Shown: positions 42,026 through 51,184, counted from the stretch's first letter. The stretch is 64,000 nt of DNA from Levilactobacillus zymae (GCF_032190635.1 NZ_JAVLAS010000001.1:2170001-2234000); one strand, 5' to 3'. Program-made: numbers and translations. The notes: a model not told the origin generated them from the sequence alone.

Positions 42026-42232
42026 CTACTGCCAATCCCATAAATCAGCTTTCATCTTAGTCCCGATAATCTTAGTCAAAAAATCGATAAATTGATCCGG
42101 CATGTACTGGCTCGCGTCAAAGTGAGTTGCCGTTCCATCCACGCTGGTAATCACCATGCCCTGGTGCGTCAACTTAAGGCCGTACTTGGGGCCGACGACC
42201 TGACAGAGCCGTTCCATCTGCTTTTCGTTCAT
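42026..42232 (-). CDS. Small hypothetical protein
   Basis: 68 residues; ATG 42232 (MNEKQMERLC) follows GGAGGAG. Alpha/beta composition (KYGLKLTHQGMVITSVDGTA, then DQFIDFLTKIIGTKM), ending DLWDWQ. The frame extends 16 codons upstream without a ribosome site. No family recognised. Confidence 0.6.
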   Translation of the reverse strand: MNEKQMERLCQVVGPKYGLKLTHQGMVITSVDGTATHFDASQYMPDQFIDFLTKIIGTKMKADLWDWQ

Positions 42233-42355
42233 CCCATCGCCTCCTCCATTGAGGATAGCGAACCCACTGAGTAGCGTCAAGCGCCCCCCACGAACGTGCG
42301 TTCAAACCCGGTACAAAATATGGTATGATTAGGCCCAGAAACGGAGGAAGTCACC

Positions 42356-44737
42356 ATGTCAATCAAACTCGGGGTTCGCGACCTGGTCGAGTTCACCCTA
42401 CGAACCGGCGATTTAGGCGTCACGTCCAACAGCCAAAATACGGCGTTATTGGGCGCTCAAATTCACCGGCGCCTGCAAAAGCAACGCGGCACCGACTACC
42501 AAAAAGAATACTACCTAGATTTGCCCCTCACATTGGCGGGCCACGACTACCTCCTGCACGGTCGAGCCGACGGGGTCACGTTAGCATCAGATGAAGCCAC
42601 CACGGCCAATATCGAAGAGATCAAAACGTCGGATACGGACTTCGACCAGCTCAGCGACAACACCTTGACCCTGTATTGGGCCCAGGTCAAGCTGTACGCG
42701 CACATGCTATTCTGCAAGCTGCCGACGTTGACCAGCCTCACGCTGACGTTAACCTATTACCAGACCAGCACGGACCAGGTCACCCAAACCGACCAGACTA
42801 TCGACCGGGACACCGCCAAAACCTTTTTTCACCAAGTCATCGACGAATACGAGACCTGGTTAACCTTTCGGGACGAGCTCCGGCAACGCCGCGACCCCAC
42901 GGTGCAAGCCTTGGACTTTCCCTTCGGTCAGTACCGCCCCGGGCAACGCGAACTCGCCGTGGCCGTCTACAAGACCGTTCTCAGTCGTAAACGGCTCTTT
43001 GCGGAAGCCCCCACCGGGACCGGGAAGACCATCTCAACGTTGTTTCCCACCATTAAAGCCATCGGCGAGGGCGTGATTCAACGTATTTTCTACCTGACCG
43101 CCAAACAGAGTACCCGCCGCGTGGCCGAGGAAGCCATCACGTTAATGGCCACCCAGGGGCTAAAACTCAAAAGCATCACCCTGACCGCCAAAGACAAAAT
43201 CCGCTTTCCCGAAGAAGTCGACCTATTGCCCGAAAACAACCCGTTCATGCTGGGCTACTACGACCGACTGAAGCCGGCATTACTCGATTTGATTCAGCAT
43301 AACGACCAGCTCACCCGCGACGTCATTGAAACCTACGCGCGCAAACATACCCTGGATCCGTTTGAATTTCAATTGGACGCCGGCCTTTTTTGTGATGTCG
43401 TGATTGGCGACTACAATTATCTCTTCGACCCACAGGTGCACCTCCAACGCTTCTTCGCCACTACCGACCCGGACAACTTTTTCCTAATCGACGAAGCCCA
43501 CAACCTGGTCGACCGTTCCCGTGATATGTATTCGGCGGCCATCAGCAGTCGGCCGCTGGACCGCCTATTGGACCAAAGCGAGGGGTTATCCCAGGCCTCT
43601 GCCAAACTCCGCCGCCGGTTACGCGACCTGCGCGACACCTTTACCGACGTCGCCGCCCCCTTACGGCAGAGCGGCCAAACCGACACCACCTTCTTGACAC
43701 CACCCGAAGCCTTTAACCACGAGCTGGGTCGCCTGATTGAAGCCATCCACGACTGGCTGGCCGATCAACCGCAAACACCCTTCACCCAGGCGATTCTCGA
43801 CTTTTACTTTACGGCCATCAGCTACCAGCGTATCGGCGAGTACTACGACGACACCTACCGGATGCGCCTGACCCTCGAGGACGATAACGTCACACTCAAA
43901 CAGCTTTGTCTCGACCCCAGTGCCTTTCTGGCCGATAGTCTGGCATTAGGTCACGGAGCTGTGCTGTTCTCGGCGACCCTCTCGCCGTTAAGCTACTACC
44001 AGACCGTCCTGGGGGGTGGCACCGACAGTTTGGCTTACCGTCTGGAGTCACCCTTCCCGCCGGAACACCAACAAATCCTTATCACCAACTACATTCAAAC
44101 CACCTACAAACAACGTCAAGCCAACCTCGCCAATATCTTGTTAGCGATTAAAACGCTGGTGGATGGCCGCACCGGCAACTACTTAATTTTTCTGCCCTCC
44201 TACAGCTACCTATTGACGGTCCGGCAAGCCTTCGAGCTGGCCTACCCCAAGGTTCACACGATTAGCCAAGAGGCCCAGATGACCGAAACCGCGCGCCAAG
44301 ATTTCCTCGACGCTTTCACCACCAATCCGGAGCGGACGTTGGTTGGTTTCGCGCTACTGGGGGGGATCTTCTCCGAAGGTATCGACCTGAAAGGCCAGCG
44401 GTTGATCGGCGTGGGCATCGTCAGCGTGGGTCTGCCGGGGATTAGCCCCGAAAATGACTTGATTCGCGACTACTTCGACCAGCAGGACCAACCTGGATTC
44501 GCCTTTGCCTACCAGTTGCCCGGTCTCAACAACGTCTTTCAGGCCGCTGGGCGTTTGATTCGGGGGGCTCAGGACGTCGGGGTGATTTTACTGATGGATC
44601 AGCGGTTTGCCACCTCGCGTTACACCCAGCTTTACCCGCAGCATTGGCAGCATTACCAACGACTCTACCGGCCCGAACAGTTGGGCCCGGCCATCGCTCA
44701 CTTTTGGACTCAGGAGGCCCCGCAGCATGAAAACTAA
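42356..44737 (+). CDS. XPD/DinG-type superfamily 2 helicase with N-terminal RecB-like nuclease domain
   Basis: 793 residues. N-terminal PD-(D/E)XK region (about 30-115): GRADG with Asp72, IEEIK with Glu88 and Lys90, and the Q-x3-Y motif QVKLY (110-114). Then the helicase: YRPGQREL Q-motif (193-200), Walker A APTGTGKT (218-225), DEAH box (379-382), LFSATLSP near 542 and a C-terminal QAAGRLIRG motif VI near 730. In relatives, four cysteines for a 4Fe-4S cluster lie between motifs Ia and II; here those positions read KIR, VDLLPENN and TLDPFE, so the cysteines are gone. GGAGG precedes the ATG. First gene of a coupled three-gene operon; likely role in DNA repair or defence. Confidence 0.88.
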   Translation: MSIKLGVRDLVEFTLRTGDLGVTSNSQNTALLGAQIHRRLQKQRGTDYQKEYYLDLPLTLAGHDYLLHGRADGVTLASDEATTANIEEIKTSDTDFDQLSDNTLTLYWAQVKLYAHMLFCKLPTLTSLTLTLTYYQTSTDQVTQTDQTIDRDTAKTFFHQVIDEYETWLTFRDELRQRRDPTVQALDFPFGQYRPGQRELAVAVYKTVLSRKRLFAEAPTGTGKTISTLFPTIKAIGEGVIQRIFYLTAKQSTRRVAEEAITLMATQGLKLKSITLTAKDKIRFPEEVDLLPENNPFMLGYYDRLKPALLDLIQHNDQLTRDVIETYARKHTLDPFEFQLDAGLFCDVVIGDYNYLFDPQVHLQRFFATTDPDNFFLIDEAHNLVDRSRDMYSAAISSRPLDRLLDQSEGLSQASAKLRRRLRDLRDTFTDVAAPLRQSGQTDTTFLTPPEAFNHELGRLIEAIHDWLADQPQTPFTQAILDFYFTAISYQRIGEYYDDTYRMRLTLEDDNVTLKQLCLDPSAFLADSLALGHGAVLFSATLSPLSYYQTVLGGGTDSLAYRLESPFPPEHQQILITNYIQTTYKQRQANLANILLAIKTLVDGRTGNYLIFLPSYSYLLTVRQAFELAYPKVHTISQEAQMTETARQDFLDAFTTNPERTLVGFALLGGIFSEGIDLKGQRLIGVGIVSVGLPGISPENDLIRDYFDQQDQPGFAFAYQLPGLNNVFQAAGRLIRGAQDVGVILLMDQRFATSRYTQLYPQHWQHYQRLYRPEQLGPAIAHFWTQEAPQHEN

Positions 44738-45419
44738 ATTAACGTTAGCCATGGAACAGACGCTATATTACTATTGCCGCGAGACTGGCGCTACCGCGGT
44801 TGAAGAGGTGACCATGCCTAACGATCAAGGCATCGTCGATACCCTCAGTTACCAAGAATTGCCGGACCACACCGTGGAATGGCGCTGTTACGAACTCAAA
44901 GTCACCAAAAGCGACTTTCACTCCAGTGCTAAATTATCGTTCGTGGGTCACTATAACTACTTTGTCCTCCCGTTAAAGCTTTATCAGACCGTGGCGGACG
45001 AAATTCCTACCGGCATTGGTGTCCTGATCTACCGCCCGTTTGACCCGCAACTCCTGGCCACGGCCAGTGAACCCCCGGTTACCCCGGGATATTTGACGGT
45101 CGCCCGGCCCCCGCGGCACCAGGAACTGCAGGTCCCCGCTACCGAATTACAAAGTCGCTTCATCGCCTCGCAGGGCCGCGAAGTGTTTAAGGCCAAGCAG
45201 ATGGCGACCGGCCTGAAGCAGTACAGCACCGAGCGTCTCTACCAAGAATTGAAGAAACGTCACCAACACTATGACGTCTACACCCCCGACCATAACTTCT
45301 ACGACCAGTTCGTCGCCGATACCGAGGAAACCGCCGTGACCGCGCTCCAAACGGAGATTGACGCACTGAACCTCGAGGTCTATCAGCTCCAACAACGGCT
45401 AAAGGAGTCACAGTCATGA
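44727..45419 (+). CDS. MmcB-like PD-(D/E)XK nuclease-fold protein
   Basis: 230 residues. ATG 44727 lies in the end of the helicase gene, with AGGAGG 10 bases upstream. The first 115 residues hold VEEVTMPNDQGIVDTLSYQE, CYELKVTKSDFHSSAKLSFV and HYNYFVLP, which fits the E, D, E-x-K core of MmcB-like nuclease-fold proteins. The C terminus is a coiled coil (TALQTEIDALNLEVYQLQQR). Probably cuts or binds DNA together with the helicase. The assignment to a named family is moderate. Confidence 0.7.
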   Translation: MKTKLTLAMEQTLYYYCRETGATAVEEVTMPNDQGIVDTLSYQELPDHTVEWRCYELKVTKSDFHSSAKLSFVGHYNYFVLPLKLYQTVADEIPTGIGVLIYRPFDPQLLATASEPPVTPGYLTVARPPRHQELQVPATELQSRFIASQGREVFKAKQMATGLKQYSTERLYQELKKRHQHYDVYTPDHNFYDQFVADTEETAVTALQTEIDALNLEVYQLQQRLKESQS

Positions 45420-46333
45420 TCTACTTTCCGTACTTTCGTGGGCGGCAGTTCGATCTGCAGGCGTTAAAAGCCATTGCCCAGCAACGGATCCTTCCGCCCA
45501 ACCTCATCCCCATCATCGAACCGGTCCGCGATATCAAAGCTCTCCCGCAAACCGTGGCCGCCTTTGTCGAGCACGACCAGCCACTGGTCATCGTGACCAA
45601 TCCCACGGTCAGCGACTACGCGTTGACCCAACAAAAACTCCACGACTGGTCCCCGTGGCGCGACAACCCCAACCTCATCTTGGGCCACGTCCTCGGACCG
45701 ACGACCACACCAGAAGCCTTGACGCCGCTAAAGGGTCACCACACCCTGTTGATTGCTCGCCAATACGACGAACTCGCCGCGGCCCAGGGCGCCGGGTGGC
45801 TCGACTTACCCACCTATCTGCTGGTCCCACCCGAAGCCCGCATTCGGCAATTGCTTCACCGCCCAACCGTCAGCTTGTTCGACCACGCGTGGTTTCCCGA
45901 CCGCGAGCAGACCTACGCCGACCTGACCGATGGCTTCTTCAGTGACGATTGGCAACGCGCAACCTGGGCGCACGACCAGGGCTTTAGCGACTACACCCTC
46001 ACCGGCGGTCACTACAGCGAACACGGGTATCCGGCCCGCGCCGTGACGCTTCACCTGACCTATTTTGCCGGCGACCAATTACGCATTCGCCGCTTTGTGT
46101 CGGACGACCGCAGTGACTACAAGCATCCCAAGGAAAAGTTTTTCCAGGCCGTGGCCAAGCTGGCGGCCTGGCTTCCCGACCAACCCGCGGCGACGCAAAC
46201 GCCAGCGGCCCAACAGTTGGCGGCCTACCACGACCAACACCACTTTCCAGGCCTCGGCGTGGTCAAGCGACTCAGCTCGGAACACCACCTCCAACTGATG
46301 GCGGCTTTTTTCCGCCAAAATTATCCGGTTTAG
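45416..46333 (+). CDS. sce7725-family-like protein
   Basis: 305 residues, starts in the previous stop (ATGA). It opens MIYFPYFRGRQFDLQALKAI and continues with PNLIPIIEPVRD, matching my memory of sce7725 family proteins, related to the phage Beta protein group; the layout of repeated strand-helix units suggests a TIM-barrel. RRFVSDDRSDYKHPKEKFFQ and GLGVVKRLSSEHHLQLM are near the C terminus. Function is unknown. Coupling to a helicase-nuclease and an MmcB-like protein suggests one DNA-processing system. Confidence 0.72.
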   Translation: MIYFPYFRGRQFDLQALKAIAQQRILPPNLIPIIEPVRDIKALPQTVAAFVEHDQPLVIVTNPTVSDYALTQQKLHDWSPWRDNPNLILGHVLGPTTTPEALTPLKGHHTLLIARQYDELAAAQGAGWLDLPTYLLVPPEARIRQLLHRPTVSLFDHAWFPDREQTYADLTDGFFSDDWQRATWAHDQGFSDYTLTGGHYSEHGYPARAVTLHLTYFAGDQLRIRRFVSDDRSDYKHPKEKFFQAVAKLAAWLPDQPAATQTPAAQQLAAYHDQHHFPGLGVVKRLSSEHHLQLMAAFFRQNYPV

Positions 46334-46349
46334 CCCTTCCCCCAGAGGG

Positions 46350-46462
46350 AATAAACAGCGGTTAGCCGGTGCCTTTTAACGTCAAAATGACCATTACTCC
46401 TGCATTCGGAATAATGGTCATTTTGAGCTTAACCGGAACCAACGCTAAACAACGGTTCGGGT
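46350..46462. repeat. Palindromic dispersed repeat, copy B
   Basis: Core TCAAAATGACCATTA (46382-46396) and its exact complement (46412-46426), inner TCC/GGA, then tail CTTAACCGGAACCAACGCTA ... GGTTCGGG. Lies between the convergent sce7725-like gene and the small membrane protein gene. Confidence 0.8.
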
Positions 46463-46502
46463 CCACTTTCATTTTTATCCGGTATCGCTTACAACTTCAT
46501 AG

Positions 46503-46709
46503 TTAATGCTTATTCGGTTCCAGCTTGGTAACCGTCCAGTATTGGACCCCCGTTGGTTTTGCCCAAGCCTGTAACTTTCGCTTAGCACTGCGCTTCTTGT
46601 GGTTATCCCACCGTTGGTAACAGAATGTCACCACGCCATAGACGAAGAAGAAAATCGTCAGAAACGTCACCACTAATGATAGCCAAGATCCTAGGAATGC
46701 AAACATCAT
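46503..46709 (-). CDS. Small single-span membrane protein
   Basis: 68 residues from ATG 46709 (MMFAFLGSWLSLVVTFLTIF), GGGGG 6 bases upstream. One long hydrophobic helix (about 2-30), then a basic cytoplasmic part (RWDNHKKRSAKRKLQAW) and WTVTKLEPNKH. The frame is open 43 codons further upstream but without hydrophobic or ribosome-site support. No family recognised. Confidence 0.6.
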   Translation of the reverse strand: MMFAFLGSWLSLVVTFLTIFFFVYGVVTFCYQRWDNHKKRSAKRKLQAWAKPTGVQYWTVTKLEPNKH

Positions 46710-46940
46710 GATTACCCCCATTTTCAAGATAGACTGCCTTCCGGTACGCTGCTGCCCCCAAACGATGACTTCAACGCACCATCCTTCCCCTTTACGATAA
46801 ATATACCTGAATTCTTCTGGGTTGGTCCTTTTGACCAATCATTGACTTACAATTTAGTCTATTAACTATCTAACTGGCCTGAGATTTATGGCAAATGGCT
46901 TATCAACCCTAGCTGGGCCCCAGGACGGTCAGGTGGTGGC
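46710..46940. other. Gene-free region upstream of the small membrane protein gene
   Basis: About 230 bases, before palindromic repeat C. I see no RNA gene or clear promoter pair on the plus strand; an AT-rich stretch at 46851-46880 is the only promoter-like part. Confidence 0.3.
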
Positions 46941-46944
46941 CTGA

Positions 46945-47025
46945 ATATAAAAGTGGCCATTATCCCAAAATTCAGGAATAATGGCCACTCGGCAGTTCAG
47001 CGGACCCAACTATCTTTGGGTACCC
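46945..47025. repeat. Palindromic dispersed repeat, copy C
   Basis: Core AGTGGCCATTAT (46952-46963) and exact complement (46978-46989), then the tail CAGCGGACCCAAC ... TTTGGGTACCCG. Lies just after the stop of the lactonase gene. Confidence 0.75.
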
Positions 47026-47054
47026 GCTTCGGTACCGTAATTGTGCACATTAGG

Positions 47055-48095
47055 TTAAGCAGGTAAGACGCTGACACCTTCGGGCACCATGAAGTCCTTT
47101 TGCGCTAGCGTCAACTTCCCCGTTTCGGCATCGCGCTTAAAGAGACTCGCGTTATCGGACTTTTGGTGAACCACTAAGACCAAGCTTTCGTCGGCCGTCC
47201 AGTTAAAGTCCCGGGGGAAGTCCCCTTCCGTCGCAATTCGTTGAATTTCGGTCAACGTTCCGTCATCGGCGGTCTTCAGAACCGTAATCGAGTTGTTCCC
47301 CCGGTTAGAAACGTATACGAAACGCCCGTCACTGCTTAAGCGAATGGCTGCGGACCCGTTATGCGCCGTCCAATCATCCGGGATGACGTGGGTAATTTGC
47401 TTGACCGCAAATTTGCCGGCTTGTTCGTCATAGGTTAACGTGGCAACGTTACTACTCAACTCCCCAACCAGGTAAACCACGCTCTTCGACGCATCAAAGA
47501 CGATGTGCCGCGGACCGTAACCGGCAGGTAAATCGACGTGACTCACAATGGACAGCTTCCCATTGTCGGCAACGTCGTAGAGGTAAACCCGATCCGTTCC
47601 TAAGTCACATACCACTAACCGACCATCCGGTGTCAGATCGGCATAGTGGGGATGGGGCCCGTCAGCCTGTTCGGGGGCTGGGCCCACGGGATCGGTATCC
47701 GTCAATTCATCGGCAACGGTCAGTGAACCGTCCGCCGCAATGGCGTAAACCGTAATCTTAGCCGTGTGGTAATTGGCGGTGTAAACCAGCTGCCGCGCTT
47801 CATCCACGGCAACGTAGGCGGGTGAAGAGCCCGGCGTCAAGACCTGTTGAATGGCCCGTGGCTTCTTGTCTGACATGTCGTAGATAATCAGACCACCCTC
47901 CGTTTGGCCATCGGTTTCTTTCTTGTTGATGACGTACAAACGTTGTGCCTTTGATTTTGCAATATAAGTTGGGCTGCCGGCAGATGCCAACCATTCGCAA
48001 TTCGTCAACTTAGCGGCATCTTGATCGACGCTCACCTGATAAATCCCACGACTGATGCGTTTGGTATAAGTCCCAATGTAAAACTCTTCGGTCAT
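47055..48095 (-). CDS. Lactonase family protein (6-phosphogluconolactonase-like beta-propeller)
   Basis: 346 residues forming a seven-bladed propeller of the Pgl/YkgB type: FYIGTYTKRISRGIYQVSVD at the start, DGPHPHYADLTPDGR near 143 and GYGPRHIVFD near 192, HNGSAAIRLSSDGRFVYVSNRG near 245 and FPRDFNWTADE near 294. It would hydrolyse 6-phosphogluconolactone in the pentose phosphate path. Extended -10 (TATACT at 48137-48132) upstream on the minus strand. Confidence 0.9.
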   Translation of the reverse strand: MTEEFYIGTYTKRISRGIYQVSVDQDAAKLTNCEWLASAGSPTYIAKSKAQRLYVINKKETDGQTEGGLIIYDMSDKKPRAIQQVLTPGSSPAYVAVDEARQLVYTANYHTAKITVYAIAADGSLTVADELTDTDPVGPAPEQADGPHPHYADLTPDGRLVVCDLGTDRVYLYDVADNGKLSIVSHVDLPAGYGPRHIVFDASKSVVYLVGELSSNVATLTYDEQAGKFAVKQITHVIPDDWTAHNGSAAIRLSSDGRFVYVSNRGNNSITVLKTADDGTLTEIQRIATEGDFPRDFNWTADESLVLVVHQKSDNASLFKRDAETGKLTLAQKDFMVPEGVSVLPA

Positions 48096-48307
48096 ACTGT
48101 TACCCCTTTCAACTTGTCTGTATCCCCTTTTAGTATAGCACAGCTCTTCGCCACAAAAACGACTAAGTCACTGGTGGTCGCCGCCAATAACCGGTACAAT
48201 GAAACTAATTTATCGACGCGACTAATTGAGCGATAAGCTAACTGCTTGGTTCGTTCACCTTAATTGTTAGCCGCCCCCATCTTGGAAACAGAAAGGATCC
48301 CAAATTT

Positions 48308-48757
48308 ATGTCTAGCTTTGAAGGCTATCACCCGCTACTCACCCCTTTGTTTCGCTTCGATTGGTTGACTCAGTTTCGCTTAAAGCAGGTGGCCGCCATC
48401 ACCAATCAAGACCTCGCCGAAACGGCCGAGTGGATTAATACCAACATGCACCAAACCATGAGCCGCAACGCACTGACCTGGGGAATTGAACGACGGGCCA
48501 CCCACAAGCTCGTGGGCTGGGGCGGCTTCCACACCGTCGACCTTCCCGCCCACAAGGGGCAGGCCTACCTGAGTGGCGCAACGCTGCCGGCCAGCGAACA
48601 ACAAGAAATCGTTGACCGGCTCGTCAACTTCGCCCAAGAAGAACTTCAGCTAACCGTCCTCACGCTGAAGGACTCGCAGAACTTAGATGACGCCGTGGTG
48701 GCTGCAGCGGGCTTCGAACAAGACGCTCAGCAAAATTGGCGCTGGTCCAAGCACTAG
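48308..48757 (+). CDS. GNAT-like acetyltransferase (RimJ/L-type), divergent
   Basis: 149 residues. Pattern of N-terminal FEGYHPLLTPLFRFDWLTQF, WGIERRATHKLVGWGGFHTV in the beta-sheet core and a C-terminal AAGFEQDAQQNWRWSK follows RimJ/RimL acetyltransferases, but the acetyl-CoA loop Q/R-x2-G-x-G/A is not clear (YLSGATLPASEQQ at that place). AAAGG lies 12 bases before the ATG. May be a non-standard or inactive member. Confidence 0.6.
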   Translation: MSSFEGYHPLLTPLFRFDWLTQFRLKQVAAITNQDLAETAEWINTNMHQTMSRNALTWGIERRATHKLVGWGGFHTVDLPAHKGQAYLSGATLPASEQQEIVDRLVNFAQEELQLTVLTLKDSQNLDDAVVAAAGFEQDAQQNWRWSKH

Positions 48758-48811
48758 CGGCCAATTCACGGTTGAAATCATCGGCTCCCACACCCGCATC
48801 ACCCGGTTAGC

Positions 48812-48822
48812 TGTGGTATACT
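48812..48822 (+). promoter_or_regulatory. Extended -10 promoter element
   Basis: TGTGGTATACT: TATACT with TG one base before it, 74 bases upstream of the secreted-protein gene. Confidence 0.5.
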
Positions 48823-48895
48823 GAAACCGAATTCACCGGTTAGTTTAACCAATGAACTGGCAGGCAATACGCAGCTAATATGGGAGGAATCTGTC

Positions 48896-49333
48896 ATGTT
48901 AAAAAGTCGACTCTTAGGATTAACGATCGTGGCACTGGGGACCTGGGGCCTGGGAACCGCCATGACGACCACAACCGCGCAGGCAGCTAAGTGGCACGCG
49001 GGGACCCCCAAGGTCTTACGCGGCACTTACGCGATGCATAAAAAAGATGCACTCGGTGAAAAACCTAATCTCAAGTTCACCGCCACCAAGCTGACGCTAC
49101 AGCTCAATCCTCCCACCGTGGCCGACCACCTGAGCAAGGTCTCGTACCGCAAAATCAACGCCCACACCTACTACTTGAAGGGCCACTACTTATCGAGCGG
49201 CGTCCTCTACGTCAAGGCCATTTACAGCCCTAAGGCCCAGCAAAAACGCCTAAAAATTCAAGAAGGCTTCTTAGACGGCCAGCACATCAAGTGGTCGCCC
49301 CAGCACGCCATGGGCTGGTTCTATCAAAAATAG
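48896..49333 (+). CDS. Small secreted protein of unknown function
   Basis: 145 residues; GGGAGG before ATG. Signal peptide 1-30 (MLKSRLLGLTIVALGTWGLG ... TTAQA). Mature part is Lys/Tyr/His-rich, beta-type (LRGTYAMHKKDALGE; KINAHTYYLKGHYLSSGVLY), no Cys, no wall anchor. Similar in style to other lactobacillus exported proteins; no family recognised. Confidence 0.68.
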   Translation: MLKSRLLGLTIVALGTWGLGTAMTTTTAQAAKWHAGTPKVLRGTYAMHKKDALGEKPNLKFTATKLTLQLNPPTVADHLSKVSYRKINAHTYYLKGHYLSSGVLYVKAIYSPKAQQKRLKIQEGFLDGQHIKWSPQHAMGWFYQK

Positions 49334-49342
49334 TGAGCACAC

Positions 49343-49374
49343 AAAACGGCACTTCCCGATGAAGTGCCGTTTTT
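49343..49374. terminator. Bidirectional terminator
   Basis: AACGGCACTTC / GAAGTGCCGTT with A and T runs; between convergent genes. Confidence 0.88.
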
Positions 49375-49380
49375 AGTCTG

Positions 49381-50967
49381 CTATTCGGTAACTCGTTGGT
49401 TCAATTCAGCCGCCACGTCCAGAGATTCGCTGCGATAAGCGTCGTGAACGCCTAGCGCGTAGCACGCCCAGCTGCCCAGCAGGACTCCGACAAAGTCTAG
49501 TGGATATGGCAACCAACCGGCGCCACCGAACTGGTGACTACCGATTAACGACATTAGCGTTAACCAAATCATCTCGGCTAACAACCAGCGGCCGCCGCGT
49601 AGACTGGCCCGTAGCTGCGGCCAGCCCTTCGGCCGCCGCACCTCGTAATACACGTAGAACACTAGGCCTAACGCAATCACCCCGAAGACTTCGACCGTGG
49701 TGGGCCACTTGGCCCAGTAAATCGCGAGACTGGCCAACCCATAGGCTACCGGAGCCCACCAATTTAGGTGCCGCAACCGAAACGGTCGGGTAAAGTCCGG
49801 CGCTTGCCGCCGTAGACTCATCACCGTCACCGGTCCGGTCAGATACGCAATCAGCGTGGACGTGGAAATCACGTTAGACAGAGCACTCCAGTTTCGGAAT
49901 CCTGCCACCAGCACCACCCCCAACACCATGTTCACCAACATGGCGCGTCGGGGCGTCTGGTACTTGCGGTTAACTTCTCCCAGTTTAGTCGGCATGTGCT
50001 TGGTGCCGGTCATCGCCGCCAGCGCCCGGCTGGTGGTCGCCACAAACGACACCCCGGTCCCGAACGGCGATACGAACGCGTCTAGGTAGAGTAAGGTCGA
50101 TAACCAATTTAAATTTAATAGGATGGCGATATCGGCAAACGGAGACTCGAAGTTGACTCCCGACCAACCATGGGTCAACGCACTCGCGGGTACGGCACCG
50201 ATAAAGGCCACTTGCAAAAACGTATAAATCACGGTGCTAATGCTAAAGGCAATCACGATACCCCAGAAAATGTTGCGCTCCGGGTGCTCGATTTCGTTAC
50301 CCATGTTAATGGTGGTCTGAAAGGCGTTATATGAAAAAATGATTCCCGCCGCGGTGGTCGCCGCAAAGATCGACGCGCTGCCACCCGGCATAAAGCCTGC
50401 CTTAGCCGCAAAGTTTTGCGGCTCAAAACCGGTCAGGACCAACACTAGAATCGTCAGCGTTGGAACCCCCAGCTTAAAGATCGAAATAAAACTGGTAAAC
50501 CGCGTCAACAACTTGACCGACCAGAAATTCAGCAACGTGAAGGCCAAGATGAAGAGAAAGACAATCACTAACCCCAGATTGGTGACGTTGCCGGCGTGCA
50601 GAAAGCCCCGGGTCCAGTTGGCCCAAGACCAGGGCCACGAACTCATGTACTGAACGGCCGCCACGGCCTCAATAGGAATAATGGTTAATAGGGACAACCA
50701 GTTGGCCCACCCCGCCACGAACCCCAATAACGGCCCGTGGGAGAACGCCGCGTACTGGCTCATCCCGCCACTGGTGGGAAACATGGTTCCCAACTCGATG
50801 TAGTTTAACGCAATCAGGCCAATCACGACGGCCCCTAAAATCCAGGACAAAATAGCGGCCGGACCGGCAATTTGGGCGGCCATTCCGGCCCCAAATAACC
50901 AGCCCGACCCAATGATGGCGCTGAGCGTTAGCATGACCAATGAAAACAAACTCATTTTACGCTTCAA
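49381..50967 (-). CDS. APC-family amino acid permease
   Basis: 528 residues, about twelve to fourteen helices. SAIIGSGWLFG (helix 1 glycine motif) and the FSYNAFQTTINMGNEIEHPE segment are typical of the APC amino acid:proton symporters, close to AspP/GadC-like and YfnA-like members. TTG at 50967 (MKRKMSLFSL) is preferred because GAGG lies 9 bases upstream; an in-frame TTG seven codons earlier or ATG four codons later are alternatives. Substrate not assignable from sequence. Confidence 0.88.
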   Translation of the reverse strand: MKRKMSLFSLVMLTLSAIIGSGWLFGAGMAAQIAGPAAILSWILGAVVIGLIALNYIELGTMFPTSGGMSQYAAFSHGPLLGFVAGWANWLSLLTIIPIEAVAAVQYMSSWPWSWANWTRGFLHAGNVTNLGLVIVFLFILAFTLLNFWSVKLLTRFTSFISIFKLGVPTLTILVLVLTGFEPQNFAAKAGFMPGGSASIFAATTAAGIIFSYNAFQTTINMGNEIEHPERNIFWGIVIAFSISTVIYTFLQVAFIGAVPASALTHGWSGVNFESPFADIAILLNLNWLSTLLYLDAFVSPFGTGVSFVATTSRALAAMTGTKHMPTKLGEVNRKYQTPRRAMLVNMVLGVVLVAGFRNWSALSNVISTSTLIAYLTGPVTVMSLRRQAPDFTRPFRLRHLNWWAPVAYGLASLAIYWAKWPTTVEVFGVIALGLVFYVYYEVRRPKGWPQLRASLRGGRWLLAEMIWLTLMSLIGSHQFGGAGWLPYPLDFVGVLLGSWACYALGVHDAYRSESLDVAAELNQRVTE

Positions 50968-51020
50968 GCCAAATTTCCTCACTTTCAACCGCGACGGTCA
51001 GTAAGAGTAGCTTAGGATTG

Positions 51021-51184
51021 GCGCTTCCAGGCCAGTCAGAAACGGGCTGGAACGGGGTGGGCACGGCTTCAAGCCCGTAGCCCAGGTCTTGAAGACCGAC
51101 CTTTGTCTAGGCCGGTAAAGAACACCGGCCAACACAAATTTCACCCCTGAGCCCATTTCTGCCTGGCCCTCCAGCTCACACTGG
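51021..51184. repeat. Structured dispersed element, copy 1 of 3 (about 165 nt)
   Basis: Opens GCGCTTCC, outer arms GGCCAGTCAGAAA (51030-51042) and TTTCTGCCTGGCC (51156-51168), GGGGTG / CACCCC, an inner hairpin with arms TTGTCTAGGCCGGT (51103-51116) and ACCGGCCAACACAA (51124-51137), and the palindrome GGTCTTGAAGACC. Ends CCAGCTCACACTGG. Lies upstream of the APC permease and downstream of the VIT pair. See copies at 58996 and 62093. Confidence 0.85.

Noticed and set aside
42356..46333. Calling the helicase-nuclease operon a Cas4/CRISPR adaptation module
   Set aside because: The nuclease domain is RecB-like in motif order but lacks cysteines of Cas4, and no cas1, cas2 or repeat array is present.
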